From the NCBI GenBank assembly GCA_963575745.1, contig CAUYUJ010015849.1, positions 341,328 through 393,827 of the forward strand: a DNA stretch of 52,500 bases. The letters run 5' to 3'. A program made the position numbers and the translations under genes. Under the pieces are notes generated by a model. The model was not told the origin of the DNA. It saw only the letters and a list, made by a program, of their open reading frames with translations, and ran no database searches. The DNA is from Prorocentrum cordatum. Its lineage: Eukaryota; Sar; Dinophyceae; Prorocentrales; Prorocentraceae. Below are positions 1 to 9,849 of this stretch, one piece after another (position 1 is the stretch's first letter; the number at the start of each line of letters is the position of its first letter).

Positions 1-400
1 GCTGCTCGGAACGACAATTTTGAAATAAGATGGGGGGGGCCTCTCGCAGTGGCCAAGCGTCACGACACCGTCGTGCGCCAGCATCGATGCTTTCGCAGAC
101 TCCACTGAGACGACGAGAGGCCCCCAATACTGTATCCACCAAGTTGAAAGAAGATGGGGGCACCTCTCGCAGTGGCCAAGCATCACGACACCATCGTGCG
201 CCAGAAATGCTGCTTTCGCAGACTCCACTGAAACGACGAGAGGCGCCCCCCCAGTACTGAAGCCACCAAGTTGAAAGAAGACGGGGGCACTTCTCGCAGT
301 GGCCAAGTGTCACGACACCGTCGTGCGCCAAATATGCTGCTTGCGCAGACTCAACTGAAACGACGAGAGACGCCCCCCCCCCAGTACTGAAGCCCATGAG
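1..400. repeat. Tandem repeat, about 125-bp unit, three copies
   Basis: Three head-to-tail copies are visible. The anchor CTCGCAGTGGCCAAG starts at 43, 166 and 293, giving spacings of 123 and 127 bp. Each copy also has a block reading CGACACCGTCGTGCGCCA and ends in a C run followed by AGTACTGAAGCC or a variant. Copies differ by substitutions and by the length of G and C runs. The 76-codon open frame across copies 1 and 2 is a by-product of the repeat. The array may extend past the left edge of the window. Confidence 0.9.
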
Positions 401-831
401 ATTGAACAAACCACTCCATTGCCGTACTGAGAGGTTGGACCATCGCCCAGAGATAAACTTCTCCATGGCTTGAATAAGGCAAAAGGAGTCCACTCTGCCG
501 CTGTCCAAACATCCGCATACTGGGTATCGCCAAAGCCTTCCACGGCGTCAGTCTGGACCAAAAAGGGAGAGCAGCTCATCACAATAAAATCCGCCGGCCC
601 CCTTGTGGGGCCACCAGGCTGCGAGGCCCGTGATTCGCAGTTTCCTGTACCAGTTGTAGTTTCTAGTTTCCAGTGTTACAGTTCTGCTTCTTGCTGGTTA
701 ATGTAACTAGTTGACTTCTTGCTGGTTACTGTAACTAATTGATTGACCGCGCGAGGGGGGGGGAGGCCCAAACAAGACTTTTAGCGTCTCCTGGGCGCGT
801 TGTCTGAATTGCTGGGGGGGGCTCGAAATCG
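401..831. other. Unique DNA, no gene seen; short direct duplication
   Basis: No frame here looks like a protein. A 28-bp direct duplication is present: CTTCTTGCTGGTTA at 687 recurs at 715, followed in both cases by TGTAACTA. G-rich runs flank it. Confidence 0.6.
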
Positions 832-1350
832 ACACCCCTCACGCAGATCCGCGGGGTCTGGGTCCAAAATCACGTGGGATTTGCCACATTTCTAAAATTC
901 GGTGCCACCCCTCACGCAGATCCGCGGGGTCAGGGTCAAAAAACACAGTGGATTTGCAACATTCCTGAAATTCGGTGCCACCCCTCACGCAGATCCGCGG
1001 GGTCAGGGTCCAAAACCACATGAGATTTGCAGCATTTCTGAAATTCGGTGCCACCCCTCACGCAGATCCGCGGGGTCAGGGTCCAAAAACACAAGAGATT
1101 TGCCACATTTCTGAAATTCGGTGCCACCCCTCACGCAGATCCGCGGGGTGAGGGTCCAAAAACACAGGAGATGTGCAACATTTCTGAAATTCGGTGCCAC
1201 CCCTCACGCAGATCCGCGGGGTCAGGGTCCAAAAACATAAATGATTTGCAACATTTCTGAAATTCGGCGCCACCCCTTACGCAGATCCGTGGGGTCAGGA
1301 TCCAAAAACACAAGAGATTTGCCACATTTCTGAAATTCGGTGCCACCCTT
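832..1350. repeat. 73-bp minisatellite, about seven copies
   Basis: The unit carries CACCCCTCACGCAGATCCGC, then a GGGGTCAGGGTCCAAAAACACA block, then a GATTTGCCACATTTCTGAAA block. Starts fall at about 833, 905, 978, 1051, 1124, 1197 and 1270, a constant 73 bp, with a degraded eighth copy at 1343. Because 73 is not a multiple of three, the short open frames step through all frames copy by copy and are not genes. Confidence 0.95.
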
Positions 1351-1367
1351 CGCGCACATCCATCGCA

Positions 1368-1475
1368 AGGCGTGGTAACCCAAACTGCGAGAACCCCCTC
1401 GGCCCTTTAATCGCAAGGTGTGGTAAGCAAACCCGTAAACCATACACGTCTTACCAATCGCCAGGTGTGGTAACC
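1368..1475. repeat. Short tandem repeat, 40-47 bp spacing, three copies
   Basis: The motif ATCGCAAGGTGTGGTAA, or a one- to two-base variant, occurs at 1372, 1410 and 1457 directly after the 73-bp array. The DNA between copies is not well conserved. Confidence 0.7.
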
Positions 1476-1825
1476 CCTCTTGTGATCAGTTGGTTTTGCT
1501 GATTGCGAATCGGCTTCGCATGAAGTTTCGATACTGCTTCACGACTTAGCTCTTCCATGGCCCATTCTCCGAGAGAGGGGGCCGGCGGCAGGGGGCGAAA
1601 CCCTTACGGATTACTTCTTCCGGGTGTGAATTTGTCGGCGGACAGGTACTGTAACCTTTGATTGTGCCGCCATCCACGAGGCCGCTTCGAGCGTCACGAT
1701 GCCCTGCTCCACCAATTGCAACCATCTTTCGCTGTGGGTGAGTAGCATCAACCTCTGGTGTGCGCTGAGCCGTGGGGGTGTCACTTCTTCTCGTACTCGT
1801 CCAGTAGTTTCTGTGCTGCTCTCTC
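1476..1825. other. Unique DNA, no gene seen
   Basis: No recognisable protein, RNA gene or repeat. It precedes the CAT microsatellite. Confidence 0.5.
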
Positions 1826-1884
1826 CAGCGGTCATCATTATCATCATCATCAGCAGCAGCATCATCATCATCATCTTCGTCGCC

Positions 1885-1936
<52 letters not shown>

Positions 1937-2012
1937 GCATCATTATCATCAGCATCATTATCGTCATCATCATCATCAGCATCATCATCAATATCATCAT
2001 CGTCATCCTCGC
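1826..2012. repeat. (ATC)n/(CAC)n trinucleotide array
   Basis: Nearly pure CAT/ATC units with interspersed CAC, CAG and CGT. Every frame translates to homopolymers (His, Ile, Ser on plus; Met, Asp on minus), so the open frames that cross it are artefacts. Confidence 0.95.
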
Positions 2013-2029
2013 GTTGCCTCCCTTCTCCT

Positions 2030-2900
2030 CACCAGCACCCTTCCGCCCCGCTCCGCGTCCTCCTCCTCCTCCTCCTCCTCCTCACCCTCATCCTCATCAT
2101 CCTCGGTGTCTTTCCTACTTGATCCTCATCCTCCTCCTCCGCCTCATTACTTCTTATGTGTCCTCCTTCCTCGACATCGCTCCTCCTCCTCCTCCTCCAC
2201 CCTGCTTCTTGTGGCTCCTCCTCATCCGCCTCCTCCTCCTCCGCGCTCCTGTAGACAAGCACACGTCTCTCAGGCGCTTGCCGCATTCTGCCCCTCGGCG
2301 CCCTCCCCCCCCCCCTCAAGACCTCGTGCACCCTCAGCTTGCCGCCGCCGTTGGTGCTCCACAGCGTGGCGTGGTGTTCCACCTCGCCCCCAGGCGCGGG
2401 CAAGAGCGGGGACTGGGGCAGGGTGTACTCCCCCCCCACCCCGCTGGGCCTGTTCCTCCTCGTCCTCCCCGTTGTCCTTGACATCGTCCTCGCAAACACC
2501 TTCTGCTAGTCGTCCTCGTCCTCGGCCTGCTCTTCTTCCTCGTTACCCTCCTCGTCGTCCTCCTCCCGATCCTTCTTCTCCTTCTCCCCGTCCTGCTCGT
2601 CGTCGTATCTCCCCTCCTCCTCCTCTTCCTCCTCCTCGTTCATCTCGTCCAGCCCCTCGCCCTCGTCCTCGTCAACCTTATCCGCCCGGTCCCGATCCTC
2701 CTCGTCCTCATCGTGGTCGTCTCCCCTCTGCTCTGGACCTCCTCGTCCTCTGCGTCTTCCTTTGTCAGAAATGAATTCGTCGTCGTCCTCCTCCTGCTCC
2801 TCCTCCTCCTCCTCCTCCTCCTCGTCCCTCGACCGCATCCCTCCCCCATTCCTCCATTGCCCGTCTCTCTCGTCTATTCTGTCCCTCCCTCCTCCATCGC
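2030..2900. repeat. Long polypyrimidine tract, imperfect (TCC)n
   Basis: About 870 bp of C/T-rich plus strand built from CTC, TCC and TCG triplets, densest at 2060-2100, 2510-2720 and 2780-2830. The complementary strand reads as Glu/Asp-rich or Arg-rich frames, typical of simple repeats. The asymmetry could favour triplex or H-DNA; that is inference. Confidence 0.9.
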
Positions 2901-3176
2901 CCCTCCATCCTCATTCTCCCCCTCCCCTCCCTCACCGGAATCCACCTACGCCTTGTCATCTCACGTTCTCTTCCCCTTCTCCAGTCCGGCCCGACTCCCT
3001 GTCGCTTCCCCCCCACGCACTACCCATCCACCCTCCGATCACTCCTCACCTTCCCCTCATTTCCCCTTTCCCCCTAATGAGGCCAGTGGGTGCGGGGCCC
3101 TCCCCGTTGGCACTGCCTTGGGTTGCTCGGGGTTTCTCGGGGCTGTCCGTGACTGCCCGGGGTTGCCCAGGTTTGC
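2901..3176. other. C-rich flank of the polypyrimidine tract
   Basis: C-rich low-complexity DNA grading into GGGGTTGC-type steps at 3120-3175, which resemble diverged units of the 10-bp array that follows. No gene seen. Confidence 0.5.
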
Positions 3177-3962
3177 CAACCAATGCCAAGCAGTGTCAAG
3201 CAACGCCCAATCAAGTCCAAAACACTGCCAAGTAATGCCAAGCACTGCCAAGCAACGCCAATCAAGGCCAAGCAACGCCGAGCAATGACCAAGAAATGCA
3301 AAGCAACGCAAAGCAACGCAAAGCAACGCCAAGCAACGCCAAGCAACGCCAAACAAGGTCATGCAGCATCAAGCATGGCCAATCGACGCTTCAAAGCGAT
3401 GCCAAGCAATGCCAAGCCAGTGCAAAGCGAGTGCGAAGCCAATGCCAAGCAATGCCACGCAATGCCCATTTACGTCAAGCAGTGCAAGGCAATACCAAGC
3501 AATGACAATCAATAAAAAACCATGCCAGGCTATGCAAAGAAATGCCAACCACTACCACGCAACGATTGTGAGCGATGCCACGCCAGGCGATGACAGACAA
3601 TGCAACGCCATGCCAAGCGATGCCAAGCAATGCTTTAATCAGTGCCAGGCAAAGCCAATCAATGCCAAGCAACGCCAACCAATGTCAATCAACCCCAAGC
3701 AGCGTCAAGCAAAACCAAGCAACACACATCGATACCAAGCCCCTGCCACGCAACGCCAAGCACAACGAAGCAACGATTCTAAGCAATAGCAGCAAATCCG
3801 AAGCAATGCCAAGGAATGCCAAACTAATGCCAAACTAATGTCACGACAATGCAAAACAATGCCGAGCAATACCATGCAATGCCAAACAATGCCAAGCAAT
3901 GCCCACTCATGCCAAGCACCGCGAAGCAAAGCCAAATAATGCCAAGCAATGCTTTGCCTTGC
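3177..3962. repeat. 10-bp minisatellite (AATGCCAAGC type)
   Basis: About 780 bp of degenerate units close to CAATGCCAAG or CAACGCCAAG, most regular at 3300-3360. The plus strand translates to Asn/Ala/Lys/Gln/Cys-rich sequence. The minus strand translates to hydrophobic Leu/Ala/Trp/Cys-rich sequence that could be mistaken for membrane segments. Period and lack of codon structure argue for a repeat. Confidence 0.9.
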
Positions 3963-3999
3963 ATTGATTTGCGTTGCTCGGAATTGTTGTGAACTATCT

Positions 4000-5045
4000 T
4001 GGGGCGCATGTGCCTCCAAGACGGCCCTGGAGTACGCCAAGAGGGCTTCCGACGGCGTCAGACGGGCCAAGAATGCCCTAAGACGGCCAAGGAGGCCTCC
4101 CCGAAAAACACCCCAAGGCCTCCAGGAGGCCCAAGGAGGCCCTCAAGATGCCTCCAAGAGGCCCCCAGGAAGCTCCCAGGAGGCCCCAAGAGTGCCCTTA
4201 GAGGCTCCCAAGATGCCCCTACCATTGTCTTCCTCCGCCCACTGTGGTTTTGCCACAGGGCTGCCCAGCGTGCTAGACTTCAAGTCGTCGTTGGTTCTTT
4301 TAGAACTACCCTGAGGCTTCGGTCAATTGCGCAAGCCACCCGGATCGCTTGCCCGGAGCCGGCTGGAAGGATTTTGCTGCTCCAGATGGGCCCAAGATGG
4401 CCTCCAAGACTGCAACGATGGCCTCCAAGTTCGCCCAAGATGGTCCCAAATGGCCTCCCAGACGGCCCAAGAACGTCCACTATGCTTTCAAGTCCGCCGA
4501 AAAAGCCTCCACGACGATCCTGGACGGCCCGAGAGGCCTCCATGAAGCCTCCAAGACGGCTTCAGAGGCCTCCAATAGGTCCTCCAGGAAAGCCAGAGGA
4601 GGCCAAAATCACTGATGTCAGTCAAGTTTTTGAAGGGCTCTGACATCTGCTTCTTTTCGGCCTTCCGACGGCCCGAGACGGCCCCGGAGGCCCCAACGAT
4701 CGCCCGAAGGCGACCCCAAAGGCCTCCAAGATAACCCCCATGACAGCCCAAGAAACCTTCAAGACGGCCCCAAGAGAGCCTCAATACAGCCCAAGAGGCG
4801 TCCAAGAGGCCCAAGATGGCCTCCAAGACGACCGTGAAGCGCCCCAAGATGGCCCCAAGTCTGTTCAGAGAGGCATCCAAGACGGCTTCCGACGGCGTCA
4901 GACGGGACAGGAACGTCAAGACGGCCCCGAACAAGCCCCTAAAGGCTCCCAAGAGGCACAAGCAGGCTCCGAAGAGGCTCCCAAAAGGCTCCCAGAGCGC
5001 TCCCAGGAGACCCCAAAAGTGCACCAAGAGGCTTCCAAGAGGGGT
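4000..5045 (+). repeat. GGCCC/AAGA dispersed element, copy A
   Basis: Array of loose 10-12 bp units of the kind GGCCCCAAGA and GGCCTCCAAGA. It is interrupted at about 4606-4680 by a T-richer core (AAAATCACTGATG, then CTTCTTTTCGGCCTTCCGACGG). Two further boxes, CTTCCGACGGCGTCAGACGGG, lie at about 4047 and 4887. The same layout recurs around 33.5, 38.0, 47.8, 49.6 and 50.2 kb. Copy A lacks the conserved tail seen at 34.05 and 38.45 kb and runs straight into a CCT array. Frames through it are Lys/Arg/Pro/Ala-rich and change freely, so no protein is proposed. Confidence 0.8.
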
Positions 5046-5049
5046 CATA

Positions 5050-5225
5050 CTCCTTCATATCCTCCTCCTACTCCTCCTCCTCCTCCTCCTGCTCCTTTTC
5101 CTCCTCCTCCTCCTCCTCCTCTTCCTCCTCCTCCTCCCTGTCCCTTCTTCTTGTTATTATTATTCCTCCTATTATTGATATTATTATCACTATCAGTATT
5201 ATTATTATTATTGTTGTTGTTCTCC
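5050..5225. repeat. (TCC)n followed by (ATT)n microsatellites
   Basis: Pyrimidine triplets at 5052-5150, then TTATTATTATT-type repeats with GTT units at 5151-5222. Confidence 0.9.
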
Positions 5226-6704
5226 TTTTCCTTCAACGACAGCTGGGGGAACACCTGGTCCGATAATCCTAGCCCATCTTTCGGCCACATAGGCGCTTCC
5301 AAAAACGCAGAGGGCTGACTCGATGTAGGCGTCGTCGATATGGCGTTCGCCTCCGTCAACTTGTTGGGGTTGATTGGGAGTCAGTCGCTTTGCGATGAGC
5401 CCCCCCTAATTACAGCTCGTTTCGGTCGACAGCTTTGGCGCCGAGGCGTGTCTGGCAAAAGCCCAAGCGATATGAATACATCAGGCTGCCAGGTCTCAGC
5501 AAGCATGGTGGGGATTTGTTCCTGCTTCTTGGAAAATGATGAGCGATCATGTCCAAGCGCGCGCGCGCCACGAAGACGCGGGCGCGCGCGGGCACGCGAG
5601 CGAAGGCGCGCGCGTCGCCGCAGGGAAAACATGCATGGCGCGCGGGCCCCACGTCACGCAAACGCGCGACACTGGCAACGGAAACGACCAGCCCCGACCA
5701 GCGGTTGCGCGACGACGGGCGGCGACGGCCAGCGCCGGGCGGCAGCCGCGACGCGCCCCGGGAAATTGTCGCCAGACCCCCAAGAGCTCACTCAAAGAAG
5801 GCTTCGCCGCGCGCGTTGCTGACGAGGACAGCTGCCCTGCGAACGCAGCCGAAACTCGGGGCCCAAACTCAGCCACCCCATCGCCACGCGACGCGCGTCG
5901 GAAAGTCGCAGAAACGGCGCGCCAGAGGGAGGGGGGCGAGCAAATGACTGCGAACTGGTCTTCGCTGCCGCTGCGGGACCTGCCCGCGGATAAACGCCGC
6001 GGCAGGCGGCCCCTCGGCTACTGGAGGCCCGCGGGCCTCAAACTTACGAGCCCGCCTTCGGGCAAACTGGCGAGTTCGCCTTCGAGAGGTGCGCAATCGA
6101 ACAAATCCGCCCCCGGGCCGCCAGGCGAGCTGGCGCGCCCGCCGCCGAGGCAGCGGACGAACAGATGATTCATTGCATCCCGCCGCAGATCAACTTGCGA
6201 CACGCGAGCAGCATCCGACGCCATGGGCGTTCATGCCTCTGCAAACGTCGCAGCAAAGTCACGTCGCTTGCGCCCGTCGCCTCTTGGCATGTTTCGGACG
6301 CTTCAACTGGGCGATACGTTTCCAGTCGCACGCAGCGCAGGCGGTCTCGGACCGACGCCCGGTTTCCGACAGTTCCCCCGCGGGGCACGGCGCGCCCGGG
6401 AGGGGGTGGCCCGCGGCGCGCCCGAAGACTTCCCGCGGTAAGGACTCGACCGCGCCCTGCGATCATCAGGGCAGTCGCCCTGCCACCGCGGCCGAAACTC
6501 GGGGGTCAAATGCTGCCCGCAACCGCCGCCCGCAGCGCGTCGAAACGCCGCGGGAATTATTTCGCGGACGAGAAGAGGGGGGCATGGTGACGGAGAAGGA
6601 AAACCCACGAGCGTTCACAGGCACTCATTCGAGACGCTGGACACTAGCAAGCCCCGGCTGGCGCCCCGCCCCCCGCCGCCCGCCCCCCCCCCCGCCCCCC
6701 GCGC
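5226..6704. other. GC-rich unique DNA, no gene assigned
   Basis: Very GC-rich DNA with alternating CG runs near 5560-5640 (repeated CGCGCG). Several overlapping open frames of 70-240 codons occur on both strands, as expected when stop codons are rare. None shows a recognisable domain and compositions are Arg/Ala/Pro/Gly-rich. I assign no coding sequence. Confidence 0.4.
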
Positions 6705-7375
6705 CATCCTCATCCGCAAACGCGTCGCGGACAGAGGCCGCGCTGAAGGACCTCCCCCTGCGCGCCCCCTGCGGCGCCGAAAGCGCCGCGCCTTCCGCGC
6801 TCTGCAAGCGCGTCGCGGATTGATGCCGCGCCAAAGGGCCGCCCACTGTGCAGCCCCTGAGACGTCGAAGTGCCACTCCTGCTGCGACCTGCGAGCGCGT
6901 CGCGAGTAGAGGCCGCGGCGAAGGGCCATCCACTGCGCGCCCCCGGCGGCGTCGAGGAAGTGCCGCTCCTGCCACGCCCTGCAAACGCGTCGCGGGCGCC
7001 TTCTCTGGCGTCGAGAAAGTGCCGCGCCTGCCGCGCCCTGCGGGCGTGCCGCGGATAGCAGCCGCGCAGAGGGACCACCCTCTGCGCGCCACCTCGGCAG
7101 TCGACGAAGCGCCACTGCTGCCGCGCCCTGCGAGCGCGTCGCGGATGGAAACCGCGCCGAGGGGCCGCCCTCTGAGAGCCCCCTGCGCCGTCGAGGAAGC
7201 GCGACTCCCGCCGCGCGCTGCGAGCGTGTTGCGGATAGGGGCCGCGCCGAGGAACCGCCCGCCACGCGCCCCCCCTGCGGCGTCGAGGATGCGCCGCGCC
7301 CGCCGCGCCCTGCGAGCGCGCCGCGGATACAGAGGCCGCGTTCAGGGGCCACCCTTCGCGCGCCACTTGCGGCGT
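6705..7375. repeat. About 89-bp GC-rich satellite, eight copies
   Basis: The anchor GCGCGTCGCGGA or close variants occurs at about 6717, 6806, 6893, 6984, 7045, 7133, 7223 and 7315. Most spacings are 87-92 bp, with one short unit of about 61 bp. The unit carries GAGGCCGCGCCGAAGGGCC and CTGCGGCGTCGAGGAAGCG. The absence of stops leaves long frames on the minus strand (up to 292 codons). The parts TCGCGG and GCCGAAGG echo the 90-bp satellite at 9.85 kb, so the two may be distantly related. Confidence 0.85.
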
Positions 7376-7615
7376 CGAGGGGGCCCTGATAAGCCCCGAA
7401 GAAGCCCGCGAGATGCCCGCGCCGAAAAGCCCAGAAGAAACCCCGAGAGGGTCCGAGAGACCGGGCGCCCCGAGAGCGCCCCAGACGGCGCACATGAGAC
7501 CGCCCTGAGTTTCCAAGAAGCTCCTGGGGGAGCTACCGCGTGATCCATGCGCGCGCCTCAAGGGCCCCTGATCCACCGCCCAGGCGCGGCGGCGGATGGG
7601 CCGAAAGCCATATAT
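7376..7615 (+). repeat. GGCCC/AAGA element fragment with tail
   Basis: AAGCCCCGAAGAAGCCC-type units at 7380-7545 resemble the right arm of the GGCCC/AAGA elements. They are followed at about 7568-7612 by a tail, CCGCCCAGGCGCGGCGGCGG then ATGGGCCGAAAGCC. The same tail ends the copies at 34.05-34.10 and 38.44-38.49 kb. The core is missing, so this is a 5'-truncated or diverged copy. Confidence 0.6.
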
Positions 7616-8109
7616 AGTGACAGGTCACGCACGCGACCGCATGCACATTCACTTTACTCGCGCATACTTCACGCGTGCGCCAACGCCCGAAAAAGAGCCA
7701 CCTGCGAACGAATGCCTCTGCTCAGTTGCCCGCCTGATTCGCCGAAAACATGCCCATTGCCCTCTGGGCCTCGCCAGGGCGGCCCTTCTTCGGCCGCTGC
7801 TGCGCGCCGCTGCCCCCGTCGCCCTCGGCGGTTTATTTTTTTTTTGGGGGGGCGCGTTGCCGCAAGGACCCCTTCTCCGAAAACGGCCGCCCCTCGCGCG
7901 GCCGGCGCGCCCATGTCCGAAAACGGTCGCCCCTTGCTTGGCTGCGCTGACGCAAGGCGTCGGGGCATTCGGCGCGCACCGAAATGACCCGGTGCCGAGG
8001 GCGAGGGGAGGTGTCGGGGCAGGCCCAGAATATCGATGTGAATCCTGATGCGGATTCAGAAGTGGATTCCTGGCGGCGCTGCGGGGGCGGCGAAGTGCTC
8101 GAGGGTTGT
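7616..8109. other. Unique DNA, no gene seen
   Basis: GC-rich, with a T10/G7 junction near 7833-7852. No recognisable product. It ends directly in a poly(A) tract. Confidence 0.4.
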
Positions 8110-8133
8110 AAAAAAAAAAAAAAAAAAAAAAAA
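8110..8133 (+). repeat. Poly(A) tract, 24 A
   Basis: Uninterrupted A24 after GAGGGTTGT. It could be the tail of a retroposed sequence on the plus strand or a slippage product. I did not find a matching target-site duplication. Confidence 0.9.
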
Positions 8134-8138
8134 CTACC

Positions 8139-8272
8139 TCGAAATCTCATTCGAAATCCCCTCCGAAAGACACGCGTGGATCCACAGCGAAATCCCCTCC
8201 GAAATCCACTTGGAAATCCACATCGAAATCCACCTGGAATCCACCTCGAAATTCGCCTCGAAATCCCGGAGG
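8139..8272. repeat. 12-bp minisatellite (CGAAATCCACCT type)
   Basis: About ten degenerate units of CGAAATCCCCTC, TGGAAATCCACC and relatives, directly downstream of the A24 tract. The plus frame gives a repetitive Glu-Ile-Pro/His pattern. Confidence 0.85.
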
Positions 8273-8304
8273 CCCCCCTCAAGGAAGCGGGGGTTTTCGA
8301 TGCG

Positions 8305-8370
8305 TGGTTTTAGCGCACACTGGCAGGGTTCGCAGGGCATCGCCGCCTCCTTTGTGGCACTTGAGACTCA
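8305..8370 (-). repeat. Solitary 90-bp satellite monomer fragment
   Basis: CACTGGCAGGGTTCGCAGGG followed by CATCGCCGCCTCCTTTGTGGC matches the monomer of the 9.85-10.85 kb array in the same orientation. It is isolated by about 1.5 kb of other DNA. Confidence 0.6.
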
Positions 8371-8689
8371 CCGCAGGCGCGACAGCCTTCTGAGCCCCGG
8401 CGCCGTTGATACAACTGTTGGGAAGCATGTAAGGGGCGAACGCAGTTGCGGAGGCGAGACGGTGCTTCCCAGGGCCGCGAGTCGGCCAGTAACACGTCCT
8501 TGGGACATACTTTGCCATGGCCCCAGGGCCCATAAGAATGCATGCCTCTGAGGCGCAGGAGATGTCCTCCCCGTGAGCTACACCATGTGCAGCGCCAACG
8601 ATTGTTTTTCCAAAACGCTCGGGTGGTTTACGCGCTGCCGCTGATGCGGCCATTTTTCAACAGCGAGGCTTGCAGTTGATCCCTCCATT

Positions 8690-9015
8690 GTGTGACGCTT
8701 ACAACGACAGCGCCTACACCGGCACCGACGCCAGCGCCGACGCCAGCACCAATGCCAGCACCTATGCCAGCGCCGACGCCAACGCCTAGCGCCTACACCA
8801 GCACCGACGCCAGCACCAACGCATGCGCCTACGCCGGCACTAGCGCCAGCGCCTACACCAGCACCAACGCCAGCACTGGCGCCAGCCCCAACGCTAGCGC
8901 CTACGACGGCGCCGACGCAAGCGCCTACACCAGCACCGACGCCAGCCCCAACGCATGCGCCTACGCCGGCACTAGCGCCAGCGCCTACACCAGCACTGAC
9001 GCCAGCACCTGGTGT
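8690..9015. repeat. Imperfect GCC-ACC minisatellite
   Basis: Hexamer-based units (ACCAGCACCGACGCCAGC, GCGCCTACACC). A longer block, GCATGCGCCTACGCCGGCAC, appears at about 8821 and 8951, so part of the tract has been copied as a block of about 130 bp. A 110-codon plus frame is open and Ala/Thr/Ser/Pro-rich. I treat it as repeat-derived. Confidence 0.85.
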
Positions 9016-9367
9016 TCGACATAGTCTTCACGGTGCCCGTAACGATTGTTCTCCGTGTTCTCGTTTGCAGTGAAACCAGCTCCCTATAATTAGGACCAGC
9101 TCGACTTCTACACGATCCACTTTCTGATTCAGACGTTGCGTCGTGGATGCCTTTATCTTTTGTGAATTTGGCGTGCGGTACATTTGCCCCTCTCGGCTAA
9201 GTCTTACGAATTGCGGATTGTCGACCATAACCGTGTTCATCGGCGTCGACGGGCATACGATGCCTACGGGCATGCGCCAGGGCTCCAGGTCGTTGTCACG
9301 AAGTTCGCCATGGGTGGGTGCCGCTGGTGGCGCTGCGACTGGATTATGTGGATTGCTGTAGGCCTCC

Positions 9368-9655
9368 TTGGCCTACGGTGTGTGGGAAGGAGCAGTCATG
9401 TATCATTATGCAATCTACTGCCCACCCAGGAAGCGCGTGGTGCAGGATCCCCCTGTGGGTGGTCACTCCGGCGAGTGCTCACAGGAGTTTGCCTTCTGGC
9501 TGCGTGCCAGATTGCATCAAAAAGTGCCGACTTCTGAACCCGCGATGGCTTCAGACATGTTCTTGTGGGCTAGAACGGGCCACTGGGGGCCATTGCCCCG
9601 GCCCCTTCCCTGGCGTCGTCCTCGGGGGTCGAGGCGGGAGGCCACGGTGGGGTGA
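9368..9655 (+). CDS. Hypothetical open frame, 95 codons, weak
   Basis: This frame has a more protein-like composition than its surroundings (Tyr, Trp, His, Phe and Cys are all present; its middle reads HYAIYCPPRKRVVQD). I recognise no family. The minus strand at 9028-9273 also has a fairly natural-looking frame of 81 codons, so the direction of any former gene is unclear. It could be an exon or the remains of a transposon between two minisatellites. Upstream and downstream are repeats, and no splice sites were established. Confidence 0.15.
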   Translation: MAYGVWEGAVMYHYAIYCPPRKRVVQDPPVGGHSGECSQEFAFWLRARLHQKVPTSEPAMASDMFLWARTGHWGPLPRPLPWRRPRGSRREATVG

Positions 9656-9849
9656 AAGCTAAGACTGGACGACGGCTGTGGGATGGAATGCAAGAGGAGC
9701 CACACGTGGCATAAAAGAAACGTGTGCGGCGGCATCCTGGTTTTGCCGCAGCGGTCACATGGCCCACGAAGAACCCCCCGTCCCCAGTACGCGTTCACGA
9801 CAGCCCTCCTCGGCCGAACCGGCTGCGATGGTGGTGTTAGATATACAAA

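Noticed and set aside
2506-2838. Asp/Glu-rich acidic protein on the minus strand
   Set aside because: Translation of the GGA/GAC complement of a polypyrimidine tract.
1826-2900. 338-codon His/Ser/Pro-rich plus frame
   Set aside because: Pure translation of CAT and TCC microsatellites.
5536-6168. Arg/Ala-rich 210-codon plus frame as a gene
   Set aside because: Overlapped by equally long frames on the other strand in GC-rich DNA. No domain or start context supports it.
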